A DNA stretch of 64,000 nucleotides from Mycolicibacterium sarraceniae (GCF_010731875.1 NZ_AP022595.1:1240001-1304000); one strand, 5' to 3'; positions 1 to 8,961 are shown, counted from the first letter of the stretch. Numbers and translations: made by a program. The notes: generated by a model not told the origin, from the sequence alone.

Positions 1-1453
1 CCGTCAACTCGGCGCCGGGCTTGGGTGCGTCGAACATGCCACCGGGCGGCCCGCCGCGTCCGCCCGAAGGACCGACGGACGGCATCGCACCGCTGTGCGG
101 TGCGGCGACCGTGGCCAATGAGAAGGCGACCGGCCCGGCCACCGCACCCACAAGTGCCAGCACGCCCACCGCGACCCCTACTTGCCTGGGCAGCCGCCCC
201 ACCACCAGCAGCAGAACGGCGCAGGCAATAGCCACGACTACAACGGCAACCCGCAGCCAGGGTAGCCACTGCGAATCCCGCTGCAGCAGAATATAAGCCA
301 GCACAGCAGTGATCATGACGATCCCCGACAGCGTGGTGGCCGCCCGGATATCGCTTCGGTGCCGCCATAACAGGGTGGTGCCGATGGCCACGCCCGCTCC
401 GACCGCGGGGGCCAGTGCCACGCTGTAGTAGGCGTGCAGAATTCCGTTGGCGAAACTGAACACCACCGCGGTGACCGCCAGCCATCCGCCCCATAGCAAC
501 AGCGCGGCACGGGTGGTGTCGGTGCGCGGCGCCCGCCGGGTGATCACCAGGCCCGCGATGATAGCGATGACCGCGGCCGGGATCAGCCACGCGATGTGAG
601 TACCCATCTCGACACCGAAGAGCCGCGCCCAGCCGGCGTCCTGGTTCAGGTTGCCCAGTCCACCCGTCTCGTCACCGGTGAGGCGGCCTAAACCGTTGTA
701 TCCCAGCGCTAATTCCACGATGGAGTTGTGTTGCGAGCCACCGATATAGGGGCGGGCGCCAGCCGGCCACAGCGCAACCAGCAGCAGATACCAGCCGGCC
801 GACACGATCAGCGCTCCCGCCGCCGCGGCGAGCCGCATCAGCCTGGCTCGCATCGGTGCATCGGCAGCGAACAGGAACACCGCCGCGAGCGCGGGCAGCA
901 CTAGGAACGCCTGCAGCATCTTGGCCAGGAAGCCGACCCCCACGGCGGCGCCGGCCAGCGGCAGCCACCACCACGCAGCGTCACGGTCGAGCGCCCGCTG
1001 AGTGAAACAAGCCGCGACGACAAGTGAAAGCACCAGCAGCGCATCGGGATTGTTGAACCGGAACATCAATGCCGCGGCCGGGGTCAGCGCGAGAACCGCG
1101 CCGGCGAGCAGGCCCGCCCGCGGCCCGCTGACTCGGCATACCGCGGCGTAGAGCATCGCCACCGCCGCGACCCCGGCCAGCGCCTGTGGCACCAGGATGC
1201 TCCACGAATTCACCCCGAACAGCCGCGTCGACAACCCCGTCACCCACAGTGCCGCGGGCGTCTTATCGACGGTAATCGCGTTGCCTGCGTCGCTCGACCC
1301 GAACAGCCAGGCCGTCCAGCTCTCCGAACCAGCCTGGGCCGCAGCGGAATAGAACGCGTTGGCCCAGCCGCTGGCACCCAGATTCCAGATGTAGAGCACG
1401 GCTGTCGCGAGCAGGAGCACCGCCAGCCCGCCGTACCGCCGGGCGCTGATCAT
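1..1453 (-). CDS. GT39/ArnT-like membrane glycosyltransferase (3' end outside window)
   Basis: The first 484 codons are open and the stop lies beyond the left edge. The start ATG overlaps the tcrY stop in an ATGA, so translation is probably coupled to the kinase. The protein is polytopic. An acidic VDKTPAALW motif in the first extracellular loop fits the catalytic Asp of the PMT/ArnT GT-C fold. The later segments PYIGGSQHN and LGYNGLGRL, and a Gly/Pro-rich segment followed by an extracytoplasmic tail, are typical of the actinobacterial ArnT-like family. By family it should transfer a sugar from a polyprenyl-phosphate donor at the outer face of the membrane. Acceptor and sugar cannot be read from sequence. 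A decayed member of the same family lies at 47845-48830. Confidence 0.85.
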   Translation of the reverse strand, partial: MISARRYGGLAVLLLATAVLYIWNLGASGWANAFYSAAAQAGSESWTAWLFGSSDAGNAITVDKTPAALWVTGLSTRLFGVNSWSILVPQALAGVAAVAMLYAAVCRVSGPRAGLLAGAVLALTPAAALMFRFNNPDALLVLSLVVAACFTQRALDRDAAWWWLPLAGAAVGVGFLAKMLQAFLVLPALAAVFLFAADAPMRARLMRLAAAAGALIVSAGWYLLLVALWPAGARPYIGGSQHNSIVELALGYNGLGRLTGDETGGLGNLNQDAGWARLFGVEMGTHIAWLIPAAVIAIIAGLVITRRAPRTDTTRAALLLWGGWLAVTAVVFSFANGILHAYYSVALAPAVGAGVAIGTTLLWRHRSDIRAATTLSGIVMITAVLAYILLQRDSQWLPWLRVAVVVVAIACAVLLLVVGRLPRQVGVAVGVLALVGAVAGPVAFSLATVAAPHSGAMPSVGPSGGRGGPPGGMFDAPKPGAELT

Positions 1454-2961
1454 GACTCGGACGCGCTGGGCAGGCGCACCGTGAACTCAGTCCAACCGGG
1501 CACACTGCGCAGTTCGATACTGCCGCTGTGCGCCCGGACCACGGCCGACGCGATCGCCAGACCCAGTCCGGTGGACCCGCCCTTGCGGGACCGCGATGTG
1601 TCACCGCGGGCGAAGCGCTCGAACACTTCCGATTGCAACTCGGCCGGGATCCCAGGCCCGTCGTCGGTCACCCGCAGCACCGCGGCGTCGGGCTCGGCGT
1701 GCAGCGACAGCGTCACCGACGTTCCCGGTGGGGTGTGGGTGCGGGCGTTGGCCAGCAGGTTGGCCACCACCTGATGTAAGCGGGCATCGTCACCGGCGAC
1801 GTACACCGGATCTGTCGGCACGTCCAGGTTCCACTGATGATCCGGCCCGGCGATATGGGCGTCGCTGGCGACATCGGCCGACAGTCGCGACAGGTCGACC
1901 GATTCGCGTTCCAGCGGGCGCCCCGAATCCAACCGGGCCAGCAGCAGCAGATCCTCGACGAGGTGGGTCATCCGCACGGCTTCGGATTCCACCCGACCCA
2001 TCGCATGCGCGACGTCGTCGGGCACATCGTCTCTCTTGCGTTGTGCCAGTTCGGTGTAACCGCGGATCGCGGCCAGCGGGGTGCGCAGCTCGTGGCTGGC
2101 GTCGGCGACGAATTGGCGCACCCGGCTCTCACTGGCTTGCCGTGTCGACAGCGCCGTCGAGATGTGGTCGAGCATCCGGTTCAGCGCCAGACCCAGCCGG
2201 CCCACCTCGGTATAGGGGTTCGCATCGGGTTCGGACACCCGCACCGGCAGCTCTACCTCACCGCGATCCAGCGGCAGGTTCGCCACCTCACCCGCGGTTG
2301 CCACCACCCGGGTCAACGCCGCCAGCGCGCGGCGATTGATCAGGATGCCCACCGTGGTGGCCACGGCCAGCGCGATGACCGTCACGACAGCGAAGATCAG
2401 CGCCACCCGCCACAGCGTCGCCTCGACATGGCCCATACTCAGGCCGACTACCAGCGTCTCACCGGTCAGCCGGCTGCGTACCGCGATCACTCGGTAGGAG
2501 CCGAGACCATCGAGGTCGCGGGTCACCGTATGCCGAAAACCGGTGTACTCCGCGAGCTGACTGGTCGCTTGTGGCGACAGCTGCGCACGCACACCGCCGG
2601 GCCCGAGCAGGCCCGCGTCCGCGACGGTTCCATTGGTGATGACGGCGGCAACCATCCCGATCGGCGTCCCCGGCGCGTCGAGGAATTCCGGTCCGGGTCC
2701 GGGCCGCGGCCACGGCGGCCGGTTGTCCCGCATGGCCGGCGGGAGCGGCGGAGGCGGGGGTTGCCCGTAGAGGACGGCCGATCGGTGCGCAATTTCCTTC
2801 AGCTGGTTGTCGACCTCGCCGATCAAATACTGATGCAGCGCAAGCACTGTCACCGCACCGATGCCGAGGCAGACCACCAACAACAGGCAGACTTGACCGA
2901 CGAGTAGCCGGGCGCTCAGCGACCAGGTGCTAGCTCGCAGGCTTGAGAACATAGCCCGCAC
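1450..2961 (-). CDS. tcrY: Sensor histidine kinase TcrY-like
   Basis: This 503-residue kinase has a first membrane segment at about 19-43, an extracytoplasmic sensor loop with a Pro-rich stretch (PPPPPLPP), a second segment at about 184-207 and a HAMP region. The phospho-acceptor is His290 in DASHELRTP. An N-box (LLANARTHTP) and the ATP-lid glycine boxes DDGPGIP and STGLGLAI follow. It partners the upstream regulator, whose 3' end overlaps this gene by 32 bases. The M. tuberculosis counterpart is TcrY (Rv3764c), implicated in low-iron/starvation responses and virulence. An internal ATG three codons downstream (2952) is an alternative start. The signal sensed cannot be inferred. Confidence 0.9.
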   Translation of the reverse strand: MRAMFSSLRASTWSLSARLLVGQVCLLLVVCLGIGAVTVLALHQYLIGEVDNQLKEIAHRSAVLYGQPPPPPLPPAMRDNRPPWPRPGPGPEFLDAPGTPIGMVAAVITNGTVADAGLLGPGGVRAQLSPQATSQLAEYTGFRHTVTRDLDGLGSYRVIAVRSRLTGETLVVGLSMGHVEATLWRVALIFAVVTVIALAVATTVGILINRRALAALTRVVATAGEVANLPLDRGEVELPVRVSEPDANPYTEVGRLGLALNRMLDHISTALSTRQASESRVRQFVADASHELRTPLAAIRGYTELAQRKRDDVPDDVAHAMGRVESEAVRMTHLVEDLLLLARLDSGRPLERESVDLSRLSADVASDAHIAGPDHQWNLDVPTDPVYVAGDDARLHQVVANLLANARTHTPPGTSVTLSLHAEPDAAVLRVTDDGPGIPAELQSEVFERFARGDTSRSRKGGSTGLGLAIASAVVRAHSGSIELRSVPGWTEFTVRLPSASES

Positions 2962-3664
2962 CGCGCAACGTGTGGATCATCGGATCGCGTCCACTGTCGA
3001 TCTTCTTGCGCAGGTAGGAGATGTAGAGCTCGACGATGTTGGAGCGACCGCCGAAGTCGTAGCTCCAAACCCGGTCCAGGATTTGGGCTTTCGACAGCAC
3101 CCGCTTGGGGTTGCGCATCAGGAACCGCAACAGCTCGAATTCGGTCGAGGTCAGCGCGATCGGTTCGCCGCCGCGGGTCACGTCGTGGCTGTCCTCGTCG
3201 AGCACCAGATCGCCGACGACGATCTGGGCGCCGCTGTCTTCGGTGGTGACACCGGTGCGGCGCAGCAGCGCCCGCAGCCGCAGCACCACTTCCTCGATGG
3301 AGAAGGGCTTGGTGACATAGTCGTCACCGCCCGCGGTCAGGCCGGCGATACGGTCCTCGACGGCGTCCTTGGCGGTCAGCAGCAGCACCGGGAGCTGAGG
3401 GTTCTGCTCGCGCAGCTTGCGCAGTACATCGAGCCCGCTCATATCGGGCAGCATGATGTCGAGCACCACCGCGTCCGGGCGTGAGCCGCGAGCGGCCGTG
3501 ATCGCCGATGCGCCGTCGGCCGCGGTGGCGATGTTCCAGCCCTCGTAGCGCAGTGCCATCGACACCATCTCGGCGAGCACGGTTTCGTCGTCGACGACGA
3601 GAACCGTGATCGGGTTTCCGTCGGCTCGCCGCATCACCACACGTTCAGCCGCTGAAGAGGTCAT
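2930..3664 (-). CDS. tcrX: OmpR-family response regulator TcrX-like
   Basis: This 244-residue regulator has a receiver domain with acidic pocket VVDDE and phospho-acceptor Asp69 in VVLDIMLPDM, the conserved Lys in KPFS, and a C-terminal winged helix of OmpR/PhoB type ending in LRGAGYVLKP. It pairs with the overlapping kinase gene. The ATG at 3664 is preceded by GGAGA, which lies inside a 6-bp inverted repeat. ATG 3631, nearer the receiver domain, is an alternative start. A tandem 11-bp repeat of the kind OmpR regulators bind lies about 30 bases upstream, so autoregulation is plausible. Confidence 0.92.
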   Translation of the reverse strand: MTSSAAERVVMRRADGNPITVLVVDDETVLAEMVSMALRYEGWNIATAADGASAITAARGSRPDAVVLDIMLPDMSGLDVLRKLREQNPQLPVLLLTAKDAVEDRIAGLTAGGDDYVTKPFSIEEVVLRLRALLRRTGVTTEDSGAQIVVGDLVLDEDSHDVTRGGEPIALTSTEFELLRFLMRNPKRVLSKAQILDRVWSYDFGGRSNIVELYISYLRKKIDSGRDPMIHTLRGAGYVLKPAS

Positions 3665-3682
3665 GTTCTCCAGTATGAGAAC
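3665..3682. promoter_or_regulatory. Inverted repeat covering the tcrX ribosome-binding site
   Basis: GTTCTC and GAGAAC arms are separated by 6 bases and abut the tcrX ATG. On the tcrX transcript the GGAGA Shine-Dalgarno lies in the 3' arm and loop junction. It could be an operator, or an RNA hairpin masking the ribosome-binding site. Seen directly; the function is inferred. Confidence 0.4.
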
Positions 3683-3692
3683 GTCGATGGGC

Positions 3693-3714
3693 CATTCCTA
3701 TGCCATTGCTATGT
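3693..3714. promoter_or_regulatory. Two tandem 11-bp direct repeats, candidate TcrX box
   Basis: CATTCCTATGC is followed at once by CATTGCTATGT, 9 of 11 matching. An 11-bp (one helical turn) tandem is the usual geometry for dimers of OmpR/PhoB-type regulators. It lies in the 130-bp divergent space between tcrX and the exported-protein gene at 3795, so it could serve both. Confidence 0.5.
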
Positions 3715-3794
3715 GTGCGCTTTGAATTCTTGCGCACAGGGGGAACCCACCGCATGCACAGCCAACACAAAGGTTTGCTGCCCACGGTGGTGGC

Positions 3795-4265
3795 ATGACT
3801 GTTGAACAGCACCCGGTGTGGGGCACTCCCACCGAACCCCCGAAGACCTGGTCTACCCGTACGACGGTGGCCGCCGTCGGCATCGCCGCCGCGCTGGCCG
3901 CGGTCGGCGGCGTCGTGGTCTACGCCGCTACCGGCGGCAGCGACGGACCGGCACATGCGGGCGGCCCACCTGGCTGGGGCGGCCCCGGCGGTCCTGGCGG
4001 CTTCCAGCGGGCGTTGCACGGACAGAACGTCGTCTCCGACGGCGAAGGTGGATTCAGCACCGAGCTGACCCAGACCGGGGACGTCATCGCGGCTTCGGAC
4101 ACAGCGGTCACCGTCCGCAGCCAGGACGGCTTCAGCCAGACCTATGTGCTCGCTGCCGACACCCGCAAGCCGCCGCAGCCACTGCAGACCGGTGAGCAGG
4201 TGTCAGTACGCGCAACCCAACAGGGCGGCGCGGCAACGGCGACTACGGTGATGCCGGCCCGATAA
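3795..4265 (+). CDS. Small membrane-anchored/exported protein of unknown function
   Basis: The 156-residue product has a short cytoplasmic N-terminus, one hydrophobic segment at about 25-46, a Gly/Pro-rich linker (GGPPGWGGPGGPGG), then a small globular domain of about 85 residues rich in beta-type sequence. That domain (VIAASDTAVTVRSQDG, TYVLAADT, GEQVSVRAT) resembles DUF5666-like small beta domains. It is transcribed divergently from tcrXY across the repeat-bearing spacer, so it is a candidate TcrX target. No catalytic motif is visible. Confidence 0.7.
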   Translation: MTVEQHPVWGTPTEPPKTWSTRTTVAAVGIAAALAAVGGVVVYAATGGSDGPAHAGGPPGWGGPGGPGGFQRALHGQNVVSDGEGGFSTELTQTGDVIAASDTAVTVRSQDGFSQTYVLAADTRKPPQPLQTGEQVSVRATQQGGAATATTVMPAR

Positions 4266-4272
4266 TTTTTCG

Positions 4273-4665
4273 GTGAACTTCTTCGACATCATCGAGACCG
4301 TTGGCAAGGTGATCGACGCGGCAGGTGTCGCGGTCATCGCGCTCGGCGCACTGATTTCGGTCGCGGGTGTCCTGCGGCGGCTGCGTACCGGTGACGCCTA
4401 CCGGGCGTTTCGCCAGCAGCTCGGCCGCTCGATCCTGCTCGGCCTGGAATTGTTGGTGGCCGCCGACATCATCCGCACCGTGGCCGTCACACCTGATCCG
4501 CGCAGTGTGGCCGTGCTGGCGGGCATCGTGTTGATCCGCACGTTCCTCAGCTTCTCGCTGGAGCTGGAGATCACCGGGTATTGGCCCTGGCAGAAGAACC
4601 GCCAGCCGCAAGTCACACCCGACTCCGCCGAGCCGACGGCCGAAGCCGCGACGCCTCGGCAATGA
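4273..4665 (+). CDS. DUF1622 family membrane protein
   Basis: The 130-residue protein begins at GTG 4273, seven bases after the previous stop. It has three hydrophobic stretches (about 15-33, 54-71 and 75-95) and the DUF1622 arrangement FRQQLGRSILLGLELLVAAD. A hydrophilic Glu/Ala-rich tail follows. The family is widespread and uncharacterised. It lies 7 bases before the ThrE-type exporter and probably shares its transcript. Confidence 0.75.
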   Translation: MNFFDIIETVGKVIDAAGVAVIALGALISVAGVLRRLRTGDAYRAFRQQLGRSILLGLELLVAADIIRTVAVTPDPRSVAVLAGIVLIRTFLSFSLELEITGYWPWQKNRQPQVTPDSAEPTAEAATPRQ

Positions 4666-4672
4666 TGCGGAT

Positions 4673-5989
4673 ATGGACGAGAAACGACGGGCCCGCCGCA
4701 CCCGGTTCATCAACAAGATCCGCAAGACACCCCCGGAGTCGCTAGGTCCGCCGGATTCTCACGACCAGGCCGAGGTCGCGGCGATGCTGCGCGAGATCGG
4801 CATCGCCCTTCTCGAAGTGGAGCAGCCCACGCAGTTGGTCTCGTCGCGGCTGCTGGAGATCGCAACGCAGTACACCACCCAACCGGTGCGCGTCGTGGTG
4901 TTGCCGACCGTCCTGATGATCCAGGTCGGCATCGTCGGCTACGAGGTCGACACCTCCACGACGTATTCCGTGCAGCTGGACATGGCCGGTCGCATCGATG
5001 ACATCGCCACCCTGGCCTCCGTCGGCGCCATTACCCCTGCCGATGCGATCGCGGCGACGATACGCGCACGCAACATGCGCCCGCGGTTCGGGCCCGTCAC
5101 GACAACCCTCGGATATGCCGTCACCGCAATCGGTTTCGGCATGATCATCAACCCGACGTGGGCATCGCTGCCGGGATACCTCTTTCTCGGTCTGGTGGTC
5201 GGGGCGATCGCCCAGCTGGGCCGGCCGTTCCCGTCGCTCAGCCCGGTGCTACCCACACTGGCGGCGATGATCGTGACGATGTTGGCGACATGGTTCGTCG
5301 CCGACACCGCCAATGACGGGTTGCTGCGGGTGATCGCCCCGGTGCTCGTGGCGATGCTGCCGGGGATGTCGCTAACGATCGGTGCGCTGGAATTGGCCAG
5401 TAGTCAGCTGATCGGGGGCACCAGCAGGCTGGTCTACGGCGTGGCTCAGCTGGCGCTACTGGTGTTCGGGGTGGCGTTGGGTGTGCACATCGCCGGAGAG
5501 GTCCGTCCGCAGACGGCGTCGACACAGATGGGACCCTGGTCGCTTTACGTCGCGATCATCGTGGTGGCGATCGGGTTGTACATCTATCTCTCCGCGCCGC
5601 GCGGATCGCTGATCTGGCTATTCACCGCAATCGCGGTGGCGCTGGTGGGCCAGGCGATCGCTGGAAAGTTCGTCGCCGCAGCCTATTCCGGCTTCATCGG
5701 CGCGTTCCTCACGGTCCCCTTCGCGATGCTGGCGGCACGGATCAAGACCTCGCCCCCGGCGATCGTGATGATGCTGGCGGCGTTCTGGGCGCTGGTCCCC
5801 GGGGCGCTGAGCTTTGAGTCGGCGAGCGAGGCCGCCACCGGCGGCAACATCGGTGTGGCCAGCCTCGGCGTGACCGGCGCCGCGATTCTGTCGATCGCAC
5901 TGGGCACAGTGATCGGCTGGAGCGTGTTCCGCACCATCGACAACAGGTTGCCGTGGCCGAAGGGTTTGGCTCAACCAACCGTACGGTAG
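4673..5989 (+). CDS. ThrE-type threonine/serine exporter, single-chain
   Basis: The 438-residue protein joins a cytosolic N-terminal region (DUF1212 part, about 35-130) to roughly ten hydrophobic segments, the second half forming the ThrE_2 module. This matches Corynebacterium ThrE and M. tuberculosis Rv3737. The family exports small hydroxylated amino acids using the proton gradient. The basic N-terminus (KRRARRTRFINKIRK) is typical of the actinobacterial form. The ATG lies 7 bases past the DUF1622 gene. Confidence 0.85.
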   Translation: MDEKRRARRTRFINKIRKTPPESLGPPDSHDQAEVAAMLREIGIALLEVEQPTQLVSSRLLEIATQYTTQPVRVVVLPTVLMIQVGIVGYEVDTSTTYSVQLDMAGRIDDIATLASVGAITPADAIAATIRARNMRPRFGPVTTTLGYAVTAIGFGMIINPTWASLPGYLFLGLVVGAIAQLGRPFPSLSPVLPTLAAMIVTMLATWFVADTANDGLLRVIAPVLVAMLPGMSLTIGALELASSQLIGGTSRLVYGVAQLALLVFGVALGVHIAGEVRPQTASTQMGPWSLYVAIIVVAIGLYIYLSAPRGSLIWLFTAIAVALVGQAIAGKFVAAAYSGFIGAFLTVPFAMLAARIKTSPPAIVMMLAAFWALVPGALSFESASEAATGGNIGVASLGVTGAAILSIALGTVIGWSVFRTIDNRLPWPKGLAQPTVR

Positions 5990-5999
5990 GTTCACCCGG

Positions 6000-7028
6000 G
6001 TGGACGACCTGACCGCGGTGAGTGTTTGGATGTCGGAGCAGGGCCTCGGCGAGGGCCGCTTGGACAACGTCTCCGAGATCACCGGCGGCACCCAGAACGT
6101 CATGCTCCGCTTCACCCGATCAGGCCGCGAGTACGTGTTCCGCCGGGGCCCCCGCCACTTGCGGCCGGTGAGCAACAAGGTGATCCTGCGGGAGACCCGG
6201 GTGCTGCACGCGCTGGCCGGTACCGATGTCCCGCACCCCCGGCTGATCGCCGTCTGCGCGGACACCTCGGTGCTCGGCGATGCGGTGTTCTATCTGATGG
6301 AGCCGGTCGATGGCTTCAACGCAGGAGCCGATCTGCCGGCACTGCATGCCGGCGACCGGCGCATCCGCCACGAGATGGGCCTGTCGATGGCCGCGGCCGC
6401 GGCCAAGCTCGGTGCCGTTGACCATATCGCGGTCGGACTGGCCGACTTCGGCAAGCCCGAGGGATTCCTGGAACGCCAAGTGCCGCGGTGGCTTTCCGAG
6501 CTGGAGTCCTACCGCGGCTTCGAGAACTACCCGGGGCCCGACATCGGCGACGTCGCCGCCGTGGCCACCTGGCTGCAACAGAACCTGCCCGCCGACTGGC
6601 AGCCAGGCATCATGCACGGCGACTACCACGCCGCCAACGTGATGTTCTCCCCGACCGGGCCCGAACTGGCGGCCATCGTCGACTGGGAGATGTGCACGAT
6701 CGGCGATCCACTGCTGGACCTTGGCTGGATGCTGGCCACCTGGTACGCGCCCGGGCGTGAGTCGGTGCTCGGTAACGCTCTCATGAGCGCGGGCGACCTG
6801 GCTACGCCCGACGAACTGGTCGAACGGTACTCGCAGAACAGCACCCGCGACCTGTCCGATATCGACTGGTACACAGTCATGGCCTGTTTCAAGCTCGGCA
6901 TCATCCTCGAGGGATCGAATGCCCGTGCGGCTGCAGGCTTGGCGCCCAAGGAGATTGGCGACCACCTGCACATCGCGACGGTGCGGTTGTTCGAGCGGGC
7001 TTTGGCACTGATGGAGGGACAGCGATGA
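6000..7028 (+). CDS. APH-family phosphotransferase, ACAD10/11-kinase or LvaA-like
   Basis: The 342-residue protein starts at GTG and has the aminoglycoside-phosphotransferase kinase fold. It shows an N-lobe (TGGTQNVMLRF), the Brenner-type catalytic loop HGDYHAANVMF and metal-binding Asp in IVDWEMC. It matches the kinase half of vertebrate ACAD10/ACAD11 and Pseudomonas LvaA, which phosphorylate the 4-hydroxyl of hydroxyacyl-CoAs. The M. tuberculosis relative Rv3761c carries the misleading name fadE36. Its stop overlaps the next start (ATGA) and an acyl-CoA dehydrogenase follows, which supports that role over drug resistance. Confidence 0.85.
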   Translation: MDDLTAVSVWMSEQGLGEGRLDNVSEITGGTQNVMLRFTRSGREYVFRRGPRHLRPVSNKVILRETRVLHALAGTDVPHPRLIAVCADTSVLGDAVFYLMEPVDGFNAGADLPALHAGDRRIRHEMGLSMAAAAAKLGAVDHIAVGLADFGKPEGFLERQVPRWLSELESYRGFENYPGPDIGDVAAVATWLQQNLPADWQPGIMHGDYHAANVMFSPTGPELAAIVDWEMCTIGDPLLDLGWMLATWYAPGRESVLGNALMSAGDLATPDELVERYSQNSTRDLSDIDWYTVMACFKLGIILEGSNARAAAGLAPKEIGDHLHIATVRLFERALALMEGQR

Positions 7029-8203
7029 TCGATTTCGAGATTCCGAGGGACCTGGCGGCACAACGTGACGAGATTCGCGCGTTCGTCGTCGACAAAATCG
7101 TTCCGTACGAACGAGATCCGCGCGTCACCCGGCACGGGCCGAATGAGGAACTGCGGACCGAACTCGTCGGACTGGCGCGTGACGCCGGCCTGCTGACCTT
7201 CCAGGCACCACATCGATTCGGTGGTCGCGAGCCCTCGCACCGCGAGCAGGCGGTGCTGTTCGAAGCCGCCGGCTGGTCCACACTGGGCCCGGTCGCACTC
7301 AACTGCGCGGCACCCGACGAGGGCAACATGTTCGTGCTGTCCAAGATCGCCACTGAGGAGCAGGCCGAGAAGTTCCTGGTTCCGGTGATTGATGGCAGGC
7401 AGCGGTCGGTGTTCGCGATGACCGAGCCCGGCGGAGCTGGATCCGACCCGAATCAGCTTGCCACCGAAGCGGTTTTCGACGGAACCGACTATGTGATCAA
7501 CGGCCGTAAGTGGCTGATCACCGGGGCCAATAAGGCGCGGACCTGGATCATCATGGCGCGGGTGGCGCCGAACTCTGATGGCGCTGACGGCCCGACATTG
7601 TTCCTGTGCGACGGCCAGACCCCGGGCATCGAGCTCGAGCGTGTGATGGACACGATGGACCGCAACTACGTCGAGGGCCACGGTGTGGTCCGGTTCAACA
7701 ATCTTCGGTTGCCCGCCACAGCGGTGCTCGGTGAGGTCGGCCAGGCACTGCGGTACGCCCAATTACGCCTGACCCCAGCACGGTTGACGCACTGTATGCG
7801 CTGGCTGGGGGCGGCATCGCGGGCTCATTCGATCGCGATCGAGCACGCCAGGACCCGGACCGGATTCGGCAAGCCGCTCGGTGAGCATCAGGGCGTGAGC
7901 TTCATGATCGCCGATAACGAGATTGCACTGCAGCAGTGCCGGCTGGCGATCTGGTGGGCCTGTTGGGCGCTGGACACCGGGGCCAAGGGCCGCCATGAGA
8001 GTTCGATGGTCAAGGCCTACGTGTCCGAGGAATTGTTCAAGGTGGCCGACCGTTGCGTGCAAATACTGGGCGGCATGGGCATTTCCGATGAAACCCCCGT
8101 CGGAGCAATCTTTTCCGATATGCGTGCGTTCCGCATCTACGACGGCCCGACCGAAGTGCACAAGTACGCGATCGCCCGCCAAGTATTGAGGAATCCGTCA
8201 TGA
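7025..8203 (+). CDS. Acyl-CoA dehydrogenase, ACAD10/11-like
   Basis: This 392-residue flavoenzyme has the full ACAD fold: an N-terminal helical domain, the FAD/substrate signature FAMTEPGGAGSDP, the beta domain, and a C-terminal helical domain with TRTGFGKPLGEHQG, QILGGMGISDETPV and a final IYDGPTEVHKY. It overlaps the kinase upstream and the SDR downstream by ATGA junctions. In the ACAD10/11 and LvaC scheme such an enzyme removes phosphate from 4-phosphoacyl-CoA and forms an enoyl-CoA. The substrate here is inferred from context only. Confidence 0.9.
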   Translation: MIDFEIPRDLAAQRDEIRAFVVDKIVPYERDPRVTRHGPNEELRTELVGLARDAGLLTFQAPHRFGGREPSHREQAVLFEAAGWSTLGPVALNCAAPDEGNMFVLSKIATEEQAEKFLVPVIDGRQRSVFAMTEPGGAGSDPNQLATEAVFDGTDYVINGRKWLITGANKARTWIIMARVAPNSDGADGPTLFLCDGQTPGIELERVMDTMDRNYVEGHGVVRFNNLRLPATAVLGEVGQALRYAQLRLTPARLTHCMRWLGAASRAHSIAIEHARTRTGFGKPLGEHQGVSFMIADNEIALQQCRLAIWWACWALDTGAKGRHESSMVKAYVSEELFKVADRCVQILGGMGISDETPVGAIFSDMRAFRIYDGPTEVHKYAIARQVLRNPS

Positions 8204-8961
8204 GTGCACTCGACCTTTTCCGCCTCGACGACAAGGTCGTCATCGTCACCGGAGCGTCCTCGGGCCTCGGGGTGTCGTTCGCCCAGGCATTCGCCGAGGC
8301 GGGCGCCAATCTGATGCTCGGTGCCCGGCGCGTGGAGCAACTCGCCAACACCGCGGCCCTCGTCGAACAAGCCGGCCGCAAGGTGCACACCCGCAAGACC
8401 GACGTTGCCGACCCTGAGCAATGTCAACAGCTGGTCGATGCCGCGATCAATGAGTTCGGCCGGGTCGACGTGCTGATCAATAACGCCGGCGTCGGCACCG
8501 CAGTACCGGCAACCCGCGAAAGCCCCGATGAGTTCCGCAGGGTCATCGACGTCAACCTCAACGGGTCCTACTGGATGGCTCAGTCCTGCGGACGGGTGAT
8601 GCAGGCTGGAAGCTCGATCATTAATATCGCCAGCATTCTTGGGCTCATCACCGGAGGCCTTCCACAGGCCGCATACAGCGCGTCCAAAGCTGGGGTGATG
8701 GGCTTGACTCGCGACCTGGCGCAACAGTGGGGCTCCCGCAAAGGGATTCGCGTCAACGCGCTGGCACCGGGCTTCTTCCAGAGTGAGATGACCGACGAGT
8801 ATCAGCCCGGCTATCTGGAGCAGCAGCTACCCAGGATTGTGGTCGGCAGACTCGGTGATCCCGCCGAATTGGCCGCTACCGCAATATGGCTCGCGTCTGC
8901 CGCCGGCGGTTATGTGACGGGGCAGACAATCGTTGTCGATGGCGGGCTGACCATTACGTAG
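8200..8961 (+). CDS. Short-chain dehydrogenase/reductase
   Basis: The 253-residue classical SDR has the cofactor motif TGASSGLG, the structural NNAG, and catalytic Tyr/Lys in YSASK. It is the third gene of the kinase-dehydrogenase operon (ATGA overlap). By analogy with LvaD it may interconvert 4-oxo- and 4-hydroxyacyl-CoA. The ARR after the first beta-alpha unit suggests NADP(H), which is a weak inference. Confidence 0.88.
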   Translation: MSALDLFRLDDKVVIVTGASSGLGVSFAQAFAEAGANLMLGARRVEQLANTAALVEQAGRKVHTRKTDVADPEQCQQLVDAAINEFGRVDVLINNAGVGTAVPATRESPDEFRRVIDVNLNGSYWMAQSCGRVMQAGSSIINIASILGLITGGLPQAAYSASKAGVMGLTRDLAQQWGSRKGIRVNALAPGFFQSEMTDEYQPGYLEQQLPRIVVGRLGDPAELAATAIWLASAAGGYVTGQTIVVDGGLTIT

